Origin: Streptomyces sp. NTH33
GTDB lineage: Bacteria; Actinomycetota; Actinomycetes; Streptomycetales; Streptomycetaceae
NCBI RefSeq assembly: GCF_003236365.1
Contig: NZ_POTZ01000011.1
Coordinates: forward strand, 1 to 37,668
DNA: 37,668 nucleotides
Reading direction: 5' to 3'
Under the pieces are notes generated by a model. It saw only the letters and a program-made list of their open reading frames with translations. It did not search any database and was not told the origin of the DNA. This document shows positions 25,870 to 33,819 of the stretch, one piece after another (position 1 is the first letter of the stretch; the number at the start of each line of letters is the position of its first letter). The position numbers were made by a program, and so were the translations under genes.

Positions 25870-27153
25870 GTGGCCCAGGACACCGCACAGCAGGCACCCG
25901 CCGCCCCGGCGGCCCCGGCCCGCGCCCTGCTGCCGCTGCTCCTGCCCGCACTGGCCGTCGGTGTCGGTTCCAGCCTGATGTTCCTGCTGGTGAGCGGGCT
26001 GGCCGAGGAATTGCAGGGAGCACTCTGGCAGGACCTGCCCGACGCGCTGGGCATCGGCCGGTACTCGGTGGTGTGGATGCTGGCCGTGCTCACCGCGACC
26101 GGGGTCCTGGTGGGTCTGGTGGTGTGGAAGGCGCCGAGGCACGCCGGTCCCGATCCGGCGACGCTGGGCCTGACGGCCGCCCCGATCCGGCCGGCCGTGC
26201 TGCCGGGGCTGCTGGCCGCCACCATGCTGATGCTGGCCGGCGGCCCGAGTCTTGGTCCGGAGAACCCCGTCATCATGGCGAATGTGGCCCTGGCGTTCTG
26301 GCTGGGCCGCAGGCTGCTGCCCCGGATGCCGGGCGCGCTGTGGCCGGTGCTGGCGGAGGCGGCGACGATCGGTGCCCTGTTCGGCACGCCGGTGGCCGCC
26401 GCGCTCGTGATCTCCGAGGCGCTGGCCGGGCGGCCGGCCAAGGGCGCGTTGTGGGACAACCTGTTCGCGCCGCTGGCCGCCGGGGCGGCGGGCGCCATGA
26501 CGACCGCCCTGGTGGCCCACCCCACCTTCGACCTGGGCCTGCCTCCCCTTGGCCGCCCCCGCTGGGACGACCTCCTGGCCGCGCTGGTGATCGCCTCCGC
26601 GGCCGCGCTGCTCGGCCTCGCCGCCGTGTACGCCTTCCCGTACGTCCACCGGGTCTTCTCGCGGCTCGGGCACCCGATGGTGGCGCTGCCCGTCGGCGGG
26701 CTCGTGCTCGGCCTGCTGGGGGCGCTGGGCGGCCATCTGACGCTCTTCAAGGGGCTGTCGGAGGTCGCGGAGCTGGCCCGCGACCCCGACGGCCGGACGG
26801 CGGGGCAGTTCGCGACCCTGGCCGTGGTGAAGCTGGCCGCGCTGCTGGTCGCCGCGTCCTGCGGCTTCCGCGGCGGGCGGATCTTCCCCTCCGTGTTCAT
26901 CGGCGCCGCGTTCGGGCTGACCGCGCACGCGCTCGTGCCCGCGGTGCCGCCGGCGCTGGGCGTGGCGGCGGGTGTCCTGGGCATGCTCATGGCCGTCACC
27001 CGGCAGGGCTGGGTGAGCCTGTTCACGGCCGCGGTCCTCGTGTCCTCGCCGACGGTCCTCGCCCTGCTGTGCGTCGCCTCGTTGCCGGCCTGGCTGCTGG
27101 TGACCGGCCGGCCGCAGATGCAGCTCTCGAAGGACGGGAGGGCGATCCGCTGA
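25870..27153 (+). CDS. ClC-family chloride channel/transporter
   Basis: A 427-aa membrane protein with about ten helices. Two ClC selectivity-region motifs are visible in variant form: GGPSLGPENP (for GREGP) and GFRGGRIFPSVFIGAAFG (for GxFxP). ClC proteins carry Cl- as channels or H+/Cl- exchangers. The normal first motif has Arg/Lys-Glu before GP; here the external-gate Glu is kept in GPENP. The gene ends 52 bp before glutamate decarboxylase on the same strand, so the two are probably co-transcribed. In E. coli ClC acts as an electrical shunt during decarboxylase-based acid resistance. The GTG start is set by the leaderless -10. Confidence 0.82.
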   Translation: MAQDTAQQAPAAPAAPARALLPLLLPALAVGVGSSLMFLLVSGLAEELQGALWQDLPDALGIGRYSVVWMLAVLTATGVLVGLVVWKAPRHAGPDPATLGLTAAPIRPAVLPGLLAATMLMLAGGPSLGPENPVIMANVALAFWLGRRLLPRMPGALWPVLAEAATIGALFGTPVAAALVISEALAGRPAKGALWDNLFAPLAAGAAGAMTTALVAHPTFDLGLPPLGRPRWDDLLAALVIASAAALLGLAAVYAFPYVHRVFSRLGHPMVALPVGGLVLGLLGALGGHLTLFKGLSEVAELARDPDGRTAGQFATLAVVKLAALLVAASCGFRGGRIFPSVFIGAAFGLTAHALVPAVPPALGVAAGVLGMLMAVTRQGWVSLFTAAVLVSSPTVLALLCVASLPAWLLVTGRPQMQLSKDGRAIR

Positions 27154-27205
27154 CCCTCCCGCTCCGGCTCCCCTCGACCTTCACTCACCCCGTAGGAGAC
27201 AGTCC

Positions 27206-28648
27206 ATGCCGCTCCACCGAGGACACGAGAAGCCCGACGAGCGCCCCCTGTCCGTCAACCCCTTCTACGGGGAGGCCAACCCGGCCGTGGAGATGGCCGA
27301 GGCGCCGCCCAAGCACCGGCTCGCGGAGGCGCCCCTGACGCCCACGACGGCGTATCAGCTGGTGCACGACGAGCTGATGCTGGACGGCAACTCACGGCTG
27401 AACCTGGCCACGTTCGTCACCACCTGGATGGAGCCGCAGGCCGGCACGCTGATGGGCGAGTGCCGGGACAAGAACATGATCGACAAGGACGAGTACCCGC
27501 GCACCGCCGAGCTGGAGCGGCGCTGTGTGGCGATGCTCGCCGACCTGTGGAACGCGCCGGACCCGTCGGCGGCCATCGGCTGTTCGACGACCGGGTCGAG
27601 CGAGGCGTGCATGCTCGCCGGGATGGCGCTCAAGCGGCGCTGGGCTGGGGGTCCCCCCAGGTCGTCAAGGCACTGGGGGAACAACGAAGACCGCCGGCCC
27701 GCGCGGGACGTGCGCCCGAACCTCGTCATGGGCGTCAACGTCCAGGTGTGCTGGGAGAAGTTCTGCAACTTCTGGGAGGTGGAGGCCCGTCGGGTCCCCA
27801 TGGAAGGCAGCCGCTTCCACCTCGATCCGCAGGCCGCCGCCGAGCTGTGCGACGAGAACACCATCGGGGTCGTCGGCATCCTCGGCTCCACCTACGACGG
27901 CTCCTACGAACCGGTCGCCGACCTGTGCGCCGCGCTGGACGCCCTGCAGGAGCGGACCGGCCTGGACGTCCCCGTGCACGTGGACGGCGCCTCGGGCGGC
28001 ATGATCGCGCCCTTCCTCGACGAGGACCTGGTGTGGGATTTCCGCCTGTCGCGGGTGGCGTCGATCAACACCTCGGGGCACAAGTACGGGCTGGTCTACC
28101 CCGGTGTCGGCTGGGCGCTGTGGCGCGACAAGGAGGCGCTGCCCGAGGAGCTGGTCTTCCGGGTCGACTACCTGGGCGGCGACATGCCGACGTTCGCGCT
28201 GAACTTCTCCCGCCCGGGCGCCCAGGTGGTGGCGCAGTACTACACGTTCCTGCGGCTGGGCCGCGAGGGCTACCGGCTGGTGCAGCAGGCCACCCGCGAC
28301 GTGGCCCGCCACCTCGCCGAACGGATCGAGGCGCTCGGCGACTTCCGGCTGCTGACCCGCGGCGACCAGCTGCCGGCGTTCGCCTTCACGACGGCGCCGG
28401 ACGTCACGTCGTACGACGTGTTCGACGTCTCCCGGCGGCTGCGCGAGAGCGGCTGGCTGGTGCCCGCGTACACCTTCCCGCCGAACCGGGAGGACCTGTC
28501 CGTCCTGCGCGTGGTCTGCCGCAACGGCTTCTCGGCGGATCTCGCCGAACTGTTCGCCGAGGACCTCGCCCGGCTGCTGCCGGGCCTGCGCCGGCAGCCG
28601 CACCCCCTGACCCGGGACAAGCGGGCGGCCACCGGCTTCCACCACTGA
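27206..28648 (+). CDS. gad: glutamate decarboxylase
   Basis: A 480-aa PLP enzyme (group II) that converts glutamate to GABA and CO2 while consuming a proton. Signatures: NLATFVTTWMEP, GCSTTGSSEACMLAGMALKRRW (124-146), HVDGASGGMIAPF, and the PLP-lysine SINTSGHKYG (Lys about 293). Around residues 147-163 (AGGPPRSSRHWGNNEDRR) the sequence departs from the family because a hairpin repeat element lies in frame there; the frame is kept. TAGGAGAC precedes the ATG. It probably forms an operon with the ClC gene. No GadC-type antiporter is in the window. Confidence 0.93.
   Translation: MPLHRGHEKPDERPLSVNPFYGEANPAVEMAEAPPKHRLAEAPLTPTTAYQLVHDELMLDGNSRLNLATFVTTWMEPQAGTLMGECRDKNMIDKDEYPRTAELERRCVAMLADLWNAPDPSAAIGCSTTGSSEACMLAGMALKRRWAGGPPRSSRHWGNNEDRRPARDVRPNLVMGVNVQVCWEKFCNFWEVEARRVPMEGSRFHLDPQAAAELCDENTIGVVGILGSTYDGSYEPVADLCAALDALQERTGLDVPVHVDGASGGMIAPFLDEDLVWDFRLSRVASINTSGHKYGLVYPGVGWALWRDKEALPEELVFRVDYLGGDMPTFALNFSRPGAQVVAQYYTFLRLGREGYRLVQQATRDVARHLAERIEALGDFRLLTRGDQLPAFAFTTAPDVTSYDVFDVSRRLRESGWLVPAYTFPPNREDLSVLRVVCRNGFSADLAELFAEDLARLLPGLRRQPHPLTRDKRAATGFHH
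27645..27681 (+). repeat. interspersed hairpin repeat carried inside gad
   Basis: CTGGGGG (27645-27651), T, CCCCCCAG (27653-27660), a 12-nt spacer, and CTGGGGG (27673-27679). The central C-rich arm can pair with either G-rich arm. I recognise this arrangement as a short repeat scattered between Streptomyces genes; here it is in frame within a coding region. Confidence 0.65.
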
Positions 28649-28704
28649 CGGCCGTACAGCCCCACCACTGACGGCCGCACAGTTCCACCACTGACGGCCG
28701 CACA
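28639..28704 (+). repeat. 23-bp tandem repeat over the gad stop codon
   Basis: CCACCACTGACGGCCG recurs at 28639, 28662 and 28685, a 23-bp period, with three near-identical copies (the third slightly shorter). The first copy encodes the last two His residues and the TGA of gad. Confidence 0.9.
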
Positions 28705-28708
28705 GCGC

Positions 28709-29350
28709 TCAGCGGTCGTCCTCCGGATGCCGCTCCCCCGTCGCGTACGGGTTCTCCTCGCCCTCGGCCAGGACGCCGACGAACGGCTCGCCCTCACCGG
28801 CGAAGGTGTAGGCGCCCCGTTCGAGACGTTCGACCAGGCCCCGGGTCCAGGTGGCGTCGGAGTCGGCCCGGTGGACCCAGAGGTTCATGATCTCGCCGAT
28901 GTGGCCGAGCCGCTCGGGGCCGTCCTCGGGGACGTAGTGCTCGGTGACGGCGGTCCGCCACTGCCCGATCCGCCGGATCCGCTCCCTGAGCAGGGCGATC
29001 GCCTCCTCCCTCGGCAGGTCGACGAGGAAGCCGATGGCCGCGGACTGGATGTCCATCTTCTGGTCGTAGGCGACCAGGGCCTCCCGCAGCAGCCGGAAGT
29101 ACTCCTCGGTGCCCGCTTCGGTGACCTCGTATTCCGTGCGGGGCGGGCCGCCGGCCGTGGAGGGGGCGGTCTCGTGCGCGTGCAGCAGCCCCTGCCTGGC
29201 CATCTGCTTCAGGGCGTGGTAGATCGAACCGGGCTTGGCGTTGGACCACTCGTGCGCGCCCCAGTACTCCAGGTCGCCCCGCACCTGGTAGCCGTGGGCC
29301 CGCCCGTGCTGACGGACGGCGCCCAGCACCAGCAGACGGATCGCTGACAT
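28709..29350 (-). CDS. PadR-family transcriptional regulator
   Basis: A 213-aa repressor-type protein. The N-terminal winged helix (1-90) shows LLVLGAVRQHGRAHGYQVRGDLE, the recognition segment AKPGSIYHALKQMARQGLL and the wing TEYEVTEAGTEEY. The C-terminal half (about 95-190) is the helical dimerisation domain of PadR group members of this length. It lies 24 bp downstream of a DinB-family gene on the same strand, its most likely target. TAACCT ends 7 nt before the ATG, so it may also have its own leaderless transcript. It is convergent with gad. Confidence 0.88.
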   Translation of the reverse strand: MSAIRLLVLGAVRQHGRAHGYQVRGDLEYWGAHEWSNAKPGSIYHALKQMARQGLLHAHETAPSTAGGPPRTEYEVTEAGTEEYFRLLREALVAYDQKMDIQSAAIGFLVDLPREEAIALLRERIRRIGQWRTAVTEHYVPEDGPERLGHIGEIMNLWVHRADSDATWTRGLVERLERGAYTFAGEGEPFVGVLAEGEENPYATGERHPEDDR

Positions 29351-29363
29351 GCGCCCCAGGTTA
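29351..29363 (-). promoter_or_regulatory. -10 hexamer of a probable leaderless transcript (PadR gene)
   Basis: On the minus strand TAACCT (29358-29363) is followed by 7 nt and the ATG at 29350. It sits in the 24-bp gap after the DinB-family gene. Confidence 0.45.
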
Positions 29364-29374
29364 GGGCCGCCGGC

Positions 29375-29914
29375 TCAGCCCGCCTGCGCCAGGGCCACCA
29401 GTTCGAACGCGGTCTTCCCGTCCAGCGACTCCCGGATGATGTCGGCGTGTCCGGCGTGCCGGGCCGTCTCCCGGATCAGGTGCAGACACAGCCGGCGCAC
29501 GGAGACGCGCTCGTCCGGCGGGAACCACGGGGCGTTCAGCAGCGGGAAGGTGTCGTCGAGGCTCGGGACGGACCGGACGTACGCCTCCGTCCCGGCGGCG
29601 ACCTTCTCCCAGTGCTCCAGCTGGGAGGCGACCGTCTCGTCGCCCAGGAGCTGGAAGGACTCGTGCCAGTTCGACTCGTCGCGCGCGACCGCCGGCGGCT
29701 CCTGCCTCGCCCGTGCGATCCACCCCTGCTCGACCTCGGCGACATGCTTGAGCAGCCCGCCCAGGGACAGCTCGCTCGCGCTCGGACGGCTGCGGGCCTG
29801 CTCCTCGGTCAGCCCGAGCAGCGCCCAGCGGATCCCGCCGCGCTGCTCCTCCAGGAACGCCAGCAGCGCGCCCCGCTCGTCGCCCCGCTCCTCGGCTCGC
29901 ACGTGAGTGACCAT
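29375..29914 (-). CDS. DinB/DUF664 family protein
   Basis: A 179-aa four-helix protein of the DinB-like superfamily, which includes mycothiol-dependent enzymes and metal-binding hydrolases. The expected His ligands appear as LLKHVAEVEQGW in helix two and RHAGHADIIRE in helix four. WALLGLTEEQARSRPSASELSLGGLL at the start is typical of the DUF664 branch. Substrate unknown. It is followed by the padR gene, probably in one unit, and preceded by a strong terminator of the aldehyde dehydrogenase gene. Confidence 0.85.
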   Translation of the reverse strand: MVTHVRAEERGDERGALLAFLEEQRGGIRWALLGLTEEQARSRPSASELSLGGLLKHVAEVEQGWIARARQEPPAVARDESNWHESFQLLGDETVASQLEHWEKVAAGTEAYVRSVPSLDDTFPLLNAPWFPPDERVSVRRLCLHLIRETARHAGHADIIRESLDGKTAFELVALAQAG

Positions 29915-29968
29915 GACCGGCCGCTTTTCGTCGTGTTCGTTACTTCTTGTCCGGCCCTCTCGACGCTA

Positions 29969-30005
29969 CGGGCCCTTGCGGACAGGTTCTGTCCGCAAGG
30001 GCCCG
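29969..30005 (-). terminator. very strong hairpin after the aldehyde dehydrogenase gene
   Basis: CGGGCCCTTGCGGACAG (29969-29985) pairs perfectly with CTGTCCGCAAGGGCCCG (29989-30005): a 17-bp stem with a 3-nt loop, about 48 bp past the stop. Confidence 0.85.
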
Positions 30006-30052
30006 GGGCACGGAAGTACGTCCTTACGCGAGGACTCCTGGCGCGATGACTC

Positions 30053-31513
30053 CTAGAAAGGGAACCCGCTCCGCCCGTGCTGGACCGAGATCCACTTGAC
30101 CGTGGTGAACGCGTCCACGGTCGTCTCGCCGTTCAGGCGGCCGACGCCGGAGTGCTTCTCACCGCCGAAGGGGACGAGCGGCTCGTCGTGGACGGTGCCG
30201 TCGTTCACGTGGAACATGCCGGTGTCGATCCGCCGGGCGAAGGCGACACCCCGCTCGACGTCCGCCGTGTGGACGGCGCCGCTGAGCCCGTACGGGGTGT
30301 CGTTGACGATCCGGACCGCCTCCTCCTCGCCGTCGAACGGGATGACGAAGGCGACCGGACCGAAGACCTCCTGCCGGAGCAGGGGGGAGTCGGCGGGCAC
30401 GTCCGTCAGGACGGACGGCTCGACGAGGTTGTCGGTGGTGGTGCCGTGCACCAGGGCGGTGGCGCCCTCGGCGAGAGCCTGCTGGACGGTGCTCGAAAGA
30501 GCGTTCGCCTGGGTGGAGTTGATCACCGGCCCGATGACGGTGTGCGGGTCGCTCGGGTCTCCGACCTTCAGCGACCTCACCTTGGCGACGAACTTCTCGG
30601 TGAACTCACCGGCGACCGAGCGGTCGACCAGGACACGGTTCGCGGCCATGCAGACCTGGCCCTGATGGACGTACCGGCTGAAGACGGCCGCGTCGACCGC
30701 GTAGTCGAGGTCGGCGTCGTCGAGGACGACGATCGCGCTGTTGCCGCCGAGCTCCAGCACCGCGCGCTTGAAGTGGGTGGCGCAGACGGTGGCGACGTGC
30801 CGGCCGACCGCGTCGGAGCCGGTGAAGGAGATGACCCTCGGGACCGGGTGCTCCAGGAAGGCGTCGCCGATCTCGGCTATGTCCGTGACGACGACGTTGA
30901 GCAGACCGGCCGGCAGCCCCGCGTCCTCGAAGATCTTCGCGATCAGGGTGCCGCCGGTGACCGGCGTGTCCTGGTGCGGCTTGAGCACCACGCCGTTGCC
31001 GAGGGCGAGGGCCGGGGCGACGGACTTCAGGGACAGCAGGAAGGGGAAGTTGAAGGGGCTGATCACGCCCACCACACCGACCGGCACCCGGTAGACGCGG
31101 TTCTCCTTGCCGTCGGCCGGGGACGGCAGGATCATCCCCTCGGGACGCAGCGCCAGATGGACCGACTCGCGCAGGAACTCCTTGGCGAGGTGCAGCTCGA
31201 AACCGGCCTTCAGATGCGTGCCGCCGAGCTCGGCGATGATCGCCTCGGTGATCTCCCGCTCACGCTCCTCGACCAGGCGCAGCGCCTTCTCCAGGACGGC
31301 CCGGCGGGCGTAGGGGTTGGTGGCCGCCCACTCCTTCTGGGCACGAGCGGCGCTCCGGTAGGCCTGATCCACCTCGTCGGCCGTGGCCGTGGTGATCGAG
31401 GCCAGCTTCTCGCCGTCGTACGGGTTGAAGTCGATGATGTCCCAGGAGCCGCTGCCCGGGCGCCACTCGCCGTCGATGTACTGCTGGGCCAGGTCGGTGA
31501 AGTAGGACGGCAT
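30053..31513 (-). CDS. NAD(P)-dependent aldehyde dehydrogenase (benzaldehyde/vanillin dehydrogenase-like)
   Basis: A 486-aa ALDH-superfamily enzyme oxidising an aldehyde to its acid. It shows PFNFPFLL, FTGSDAVGRHV (cofactor loop), the catalytic Glu in LELGGNSA (about 254) and the catalytic Cys in GQVCMAANR (about 288), then EVFGPVAFVIPF and PFGGEKHSGVGR. The overall pattern is closest to vanillin or benzaldehyde dehydrogenases; the true substrate is not proven. The ATG at 31513 is chosen because GAGGG lies 5 nt upstream. It is flanked by its own terminator and stands as a single gene. Confidence 0.9.
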   Translation of the reverse strand: MPSYFTDLAQQYIDGEWRPGSGSWDIIDFNPYDGEKLASITTATADEVDQAYRSAARAQKEWAATNPYARRAVLEKALRLVEEREREITEAIIAELGGTHLKAGFELHLAKEFLRESVHLALRPEGMILPSPADGKENRVYRVPVGVVGVISPFNFPFLLSLKSVAPALALGNGVVLKPHQDTPVTGGTLIAKIFEDAGLPAGLLNVVVTDIAEIGDAFLEHPVPRVISFTGSDAVGRHVATVCATHFKRAVLELGGNSAIVVLDDADLDYAVDAAVFSRYVHQGQVCMAANRVLVDRSVAGEFTEKFVAKVRSLKVGDPSDPHTVIGPVINSTQANALSSTVQQALAEGATALVHGTTTDNLVEPSVLTDVPADSPLLRQEVFGPVAFVIPFDGEEEAVRIVNDTPYGLSGAVHTADVERGVAFARRIDTGMFHVNDGTVHDEPLVPFGGEKHSGVGRLNGETTVDAFTTVKWISVQHGRSGFPF

Positions 31514-31675
31514 CTGATCCCTCAATCCCCTGCTGCCGAGGCGGTCGAAGCAGTCGGAGCCCGATCAACTCCCGATCACTTCTTGTCGGTCTGATCGGAT
31601 GCCATCGTACTTGCGAGCGAAGGGAGTTGAGGGTGGAAACGGCTTTCCGCCGGAGTCCCCGCGCCGACGGATCCC
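31514..31675. other. gap upstream of aldehyde dehydrogenase
   Basis: No gene. CAACTCCC (31566-31573) and GGGAGTTG (31621-31628) are inverted arms 47 bp apart and could be an operator pair. A minus-strand TACGAT lies between them as a possible -10, without a clear -35. Confidence 0.35.
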
Positions 31676-32536
31676 CTACGACAGCTGCAGCAGCCCGCGC
31701 AGCAGGTCGCGGCTCTCGTCCGGGCCGGGGCTGTCGTTCCGCAGCTCCTCGAGCGCCTTCTCGTACTGGGCGACGTCCTCGCGCTTGTCCAGGTAGAGGG
31801 CGCTGGTGAGCTGCTCCAGGTAGACCACGTCCGACAGGTCGGACTCCGGGAAGCTGAGGATCGTGAAGGCCCCGGACTCGCCGGCGTGCCCGCCGAAGCT
31901 GAACGGCATGACCTGCAGCCGTACGTTGGGCCGCTCGGAGATCTCGATCAGGTGCTGCAGCTGGCCGCGCATCACCTCGCGGTCGCCGTAGGGACGGCGC
32001 AGGGCGGCCTCGTCCAGGACGATGTGCAGGTCGGGGGCGTTCTCGGAGACGAGGTACTTCTGCCGCTCGAGCCGCAGCGCCACCCGCCGCTCCACGTCGG
32101 CCTCGCTCGCGTCCCGCATGCCGCGGCGGACGACCGCGCGGGCGTACGCCTCGGTCTGCAGCAGCCCGTGCACGAACTGCACCTCGTAGACACGGATCAG
32201 CGACGCCGCGCCCTCCAGCCCCACATAGGTGGGGAACCAGCTGGGCAGGACGTCGGAGTAACTGTGCCACCAGCCCGCGACGTTGGCCTCCTTGGCGAGG
32301 GAGAGCAGTGAGGTGCGCTCCGCCCCGTCCGTGATGCCGTACAAGGTCAACAGGTCTTCCACGTCTCGGGTCTTGAAGCTCACCCGGCCCAGCTCCATCC
32401 GGCTGATCTTCGATTCCGAGGCACGGATCGAGTACCCGGCCGCCTCGCGCGTGATCCCCCGGGCTTCACGCAGTCGCCTGAGTTGCGAGCCGAGCAGCAT
32501 GCGCCGCACCACCGATCCGGGCTCTCCCGCGCTCAC
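31676..32536 (-). CDS. XRE-family regulator with DUF5753 (WhiJ/Scr1-like)
   Basis: A 286-aa protein. An N-terminal helix-turn-helix (about 15-60: LGSQLRRLREARGITREAAGYSIRASESKISRMELGR) is followed by the DUF5753 domain, with LIRVYEVQFVHGLLQTEAYARAVV, VALRLERQKYL, QLQHLIEISERPNVRLQVMPF and VYLEQLTSALYLD. Such proteins act with DUF397 partners in streptomycete development and antibiotic control. The GTG start at 32536 is preferred because GGGGAGG lies about 10 nt upstream; an in-frame TTG lies earlier. Divergent HATPase and nearby DUF397 genes complete the usual trio. It is the best candidate to bind the 28-bp element upstream of both. Confidence 0.88.
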   Translation of the reverse strand: MSAGEPGSVVRRMLLGSQLRRLREARGITREAAGYSIRASESKISRMELGRVSFKTRDVEDLLTLYGITDGAERTSLLSLAKEANVAGWWHSYSDVLPSWFPTYVGLEGAASLIRVYEVQFVHGLLQTEAYARAVVRRGMRDASEADVERRVALRLERQKYLVSENAPDLHIVLDEAALRRPYGDREVMRGQLQHLIEISERPNVRLQVMPFSFGGHAGESGAFTILSFPESDLSDVVYLEQLTSALYLDKREDVAQYEKALEELRNDSPGPDESRDLLRGLLQLS

Positions 32537-32843
32537 GTTCGCCAGCCTCCCCAACCGTCTTCAGGGGCCGCAGTCTGCCACTAAATCACTCCGAGCTGTA
32601 CTCGCGCGGTTACGGAAACGGGAAGAGGCCGAAGATTCTGGGCAGTCGGCGGCGGCGAGGGAGCGGGAGAGGGGCGAACAGAGGACGGGAAGACGGCGGA
32701 AAAATAGCCGACAAGCGGTACGGGGCGACCCAATCCGGTCACGTGCACGTGCATCTGCCCTTGCATCTGTTGTACGCATCCGAAACCATGGCCTCGCACC
32801 ACCGCCGCATCGCAACGACCGCGAATTCCCGGGAGTGCCTCGC
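32537..32843. other. 307-bp divergent regulatory region
   Basis: No coding sequence. It contains one copy of the 28-bp element (32742-32769) and a possible -10 for the HATPase gene (AACCAT, 32784-32789). No obvious promoter for the XRE gene can be read. Confidence 0.5.
32742..32769 (+). promoter_or_regulatory. 28-bp shared element, copy 1 (HATPase gene)
   Basis: It begins CGTGCACGTGCATCTGC and ends CTTGCATCTG, 25/28 identical to copy 2 at 33840-33867. A palindrome CACGTGCACGTG spans 32740-32751. TTGCAT at 32761-32766 is placed 17 bp before AACCAT, so the element overlaps the likely -35. It ends 74 bp before the HATPase start codon. Confidence 0.75.
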
Positions 32844-33395
32844 ATGGGGACGAATGGATCGACCATGCTCGAGCCGTTACGGCAGGGCCTTCCGCCGCTG
32901 GATCCCGCGGCCGTGGCCGGCGCCGCCTCCTGCGCTCTGCCCGCCCGCTACGAAGCGGTGCGCGAGGCGCGGCGGTTCACCCGCGGAACGCTCGACCAGT
33001 GGGAGCTGAGCGACCGGTTCGACGACATCTGCCTGGTGGTCTCCGAGCTGGTCACCAACGCCCTGCGGCACGGACTGCCCCTCGACCGGCGCCGCCCCGC
33101 CGACGAGGACCCGGGGGCCGCATGCCACGCCCCTGTGCCGGCCACATCTCTGCACGCCACGGGCTCGCACGTGCGTCTGCACCTGCTGCGCTGGCCCGAG
33201 CGGCTGGTGTGCGCGGTGCGCGATCCCAGCAGGGAAAGCCCGGTCGCCCGCGGGACGGAGGACTTCTCGGCGGAGTCGGGCCGCGGCCTGTTCCTCGTCG
33301 ACTCCTTCAGCGACAGCTGGGGCTGGCACCCGCTGGCGGGCGCCCTGCACGGCAAGGTGGTCTGGGCGCTCTTCCGGCTGGGGCCCGCCGGTTGA
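32844..33395 (+). CDS. ATP-binding protein, anti-sigma-factor kinase-like (HATPase_c)
   Basis: A 183-aa single-domain GHKL ATPase of the RsbW-like type common in Streptomyces. It shows ALPARYEAVREARRFTRGTL, the N-box DDICLVVSELVTNALRHG, and the G-box region VRDPSRESPVARG then ESGRGLFLVDSFSDSWGW. A Pro/Ala-rich insertion (about 89-110) separates the N-box from the next strand. Such proteins pair with XRE-DUF5753 and DUF397 genes, as here. Start: ATG with GGGAG 8 nt upstream. Partner and phosphorylation target unknown. Confidence 0.88.
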   Translation: MGTNGSTMLEPLRQGLPPLDPAAVAGAASCALPARYEAVREARRFTRGTLDQWELSDRFDDICLVVSELVTNALRHGLPLDRRRPADEDPGAACHAPVPATSLHATGSHVRLHLLRWPERLVCAVRDPSRESPVARGTEDFSAESGRGLFLVDSFSDSWGWHPLAGALHGKVVWALFRLGPAG

Positions 33396-33396
33396 C

Positions 33397-33426
33397 GGAC
33401 CGCGGCGTTCCACTACGCCGCGGTTC
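33397..33426. terminator. hairpin between convergent HATPase and DUF397 genes
   Basis: CCGCGGCGT (33400-33408) and ACGCCGCGG (33415-33423) form a perfect stem with a 6-nt loop, extended by A-T and wobble pairs, directly after the HATPase stop. Confidence 0.65.
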
Positions 33427-33487
33427 TACGCGCGTTGCCGTGCGCTGTGCGCCCCTTGTCCTGATTTTTCAGCCACCCGAGGGGACA

Positions 33488-33757
33488 TCAGCCCGCGATC
33501 AGGTGGTCGAACTCGCCGTCCTTGATGCCCAGCAGCATCGCCTCGATCTCCGCGCGCGTGTAGACGAGCGCGGGGCCGTCGGGGAACCGGGAGTTGCGTA
33601 CGGCCACCTCCCCACCCGGCAGCCGCGCGAACTCCACGCAGGAGCCCTGCGAGTTGCTGTGCCGGCTCTTCTGCCAGACCACCCCGCGCAGTCGCGTGGC
33701 CGCCATGCCGTTGTACACGTCGAACCCCCCGTACCCGCCCTCAACGTCGTGGTCCAC
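33488..33757 (-). CDS. DUF397 domain protein
   Basis: An 89-aa protein with the DUF397 signature VVWQKSRHSNSQGSCVEFARLPGGEVAVRNSRFPDGPALVYTRAEI, in which the W-x-K-S-x-x-S and C-V-E core is intact. DUF397 proteins are small partners of XRE-DUF5753 regulators (Scr1/Scr2-type pairs) and are often present in many copies in Streptomyces. The GTG start has GGGGAG 6 nt upstream. Its promoter carries copy 2 of the 28-bp element. Confidence 0.9.
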   Translation of the reverse strand: MDHDVEGGYGGFDVYNGMAATRLRGVVWQKSRHSNSQGSCVEFARLPGGEVAVRNSRFPDGPALVYTRAEIEAMLLGIKDGEFDHLIAG

Positions 33758-33819
33758 AGGTCGCTCCCCGGTGGTGCACTGGCTGGTGTGGCCATTGATG
33801 CATCGGTCAACTGACCTGG

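Noticed and set aside
23839-26928. Minus-strand 1029-aa frame across DedA, tipA and the ClC gene
   Set aside because: It crosses three genes with firm motifs in other frames and has only repetitive Arg/Pro/Gly composition.
25870-28648. Complete gad acid-resistance operon with antiporter
   Set aside because: No GadC-like amino-acid antiporter is present in the window; only the channel and decarboxylase are.
28639-28704. CRISPR or iteron origin
   Set aside because: There are only three direct tandem copies with no spacers, and no replication gene nearby.
33803-33814. GGTCAACTGACC upstream of DUF397 as another copy of the Clp_N operator
   Set aside because: Arm order and spacing differ from GTCAAC-N5-GTTGAC; only a partial match.
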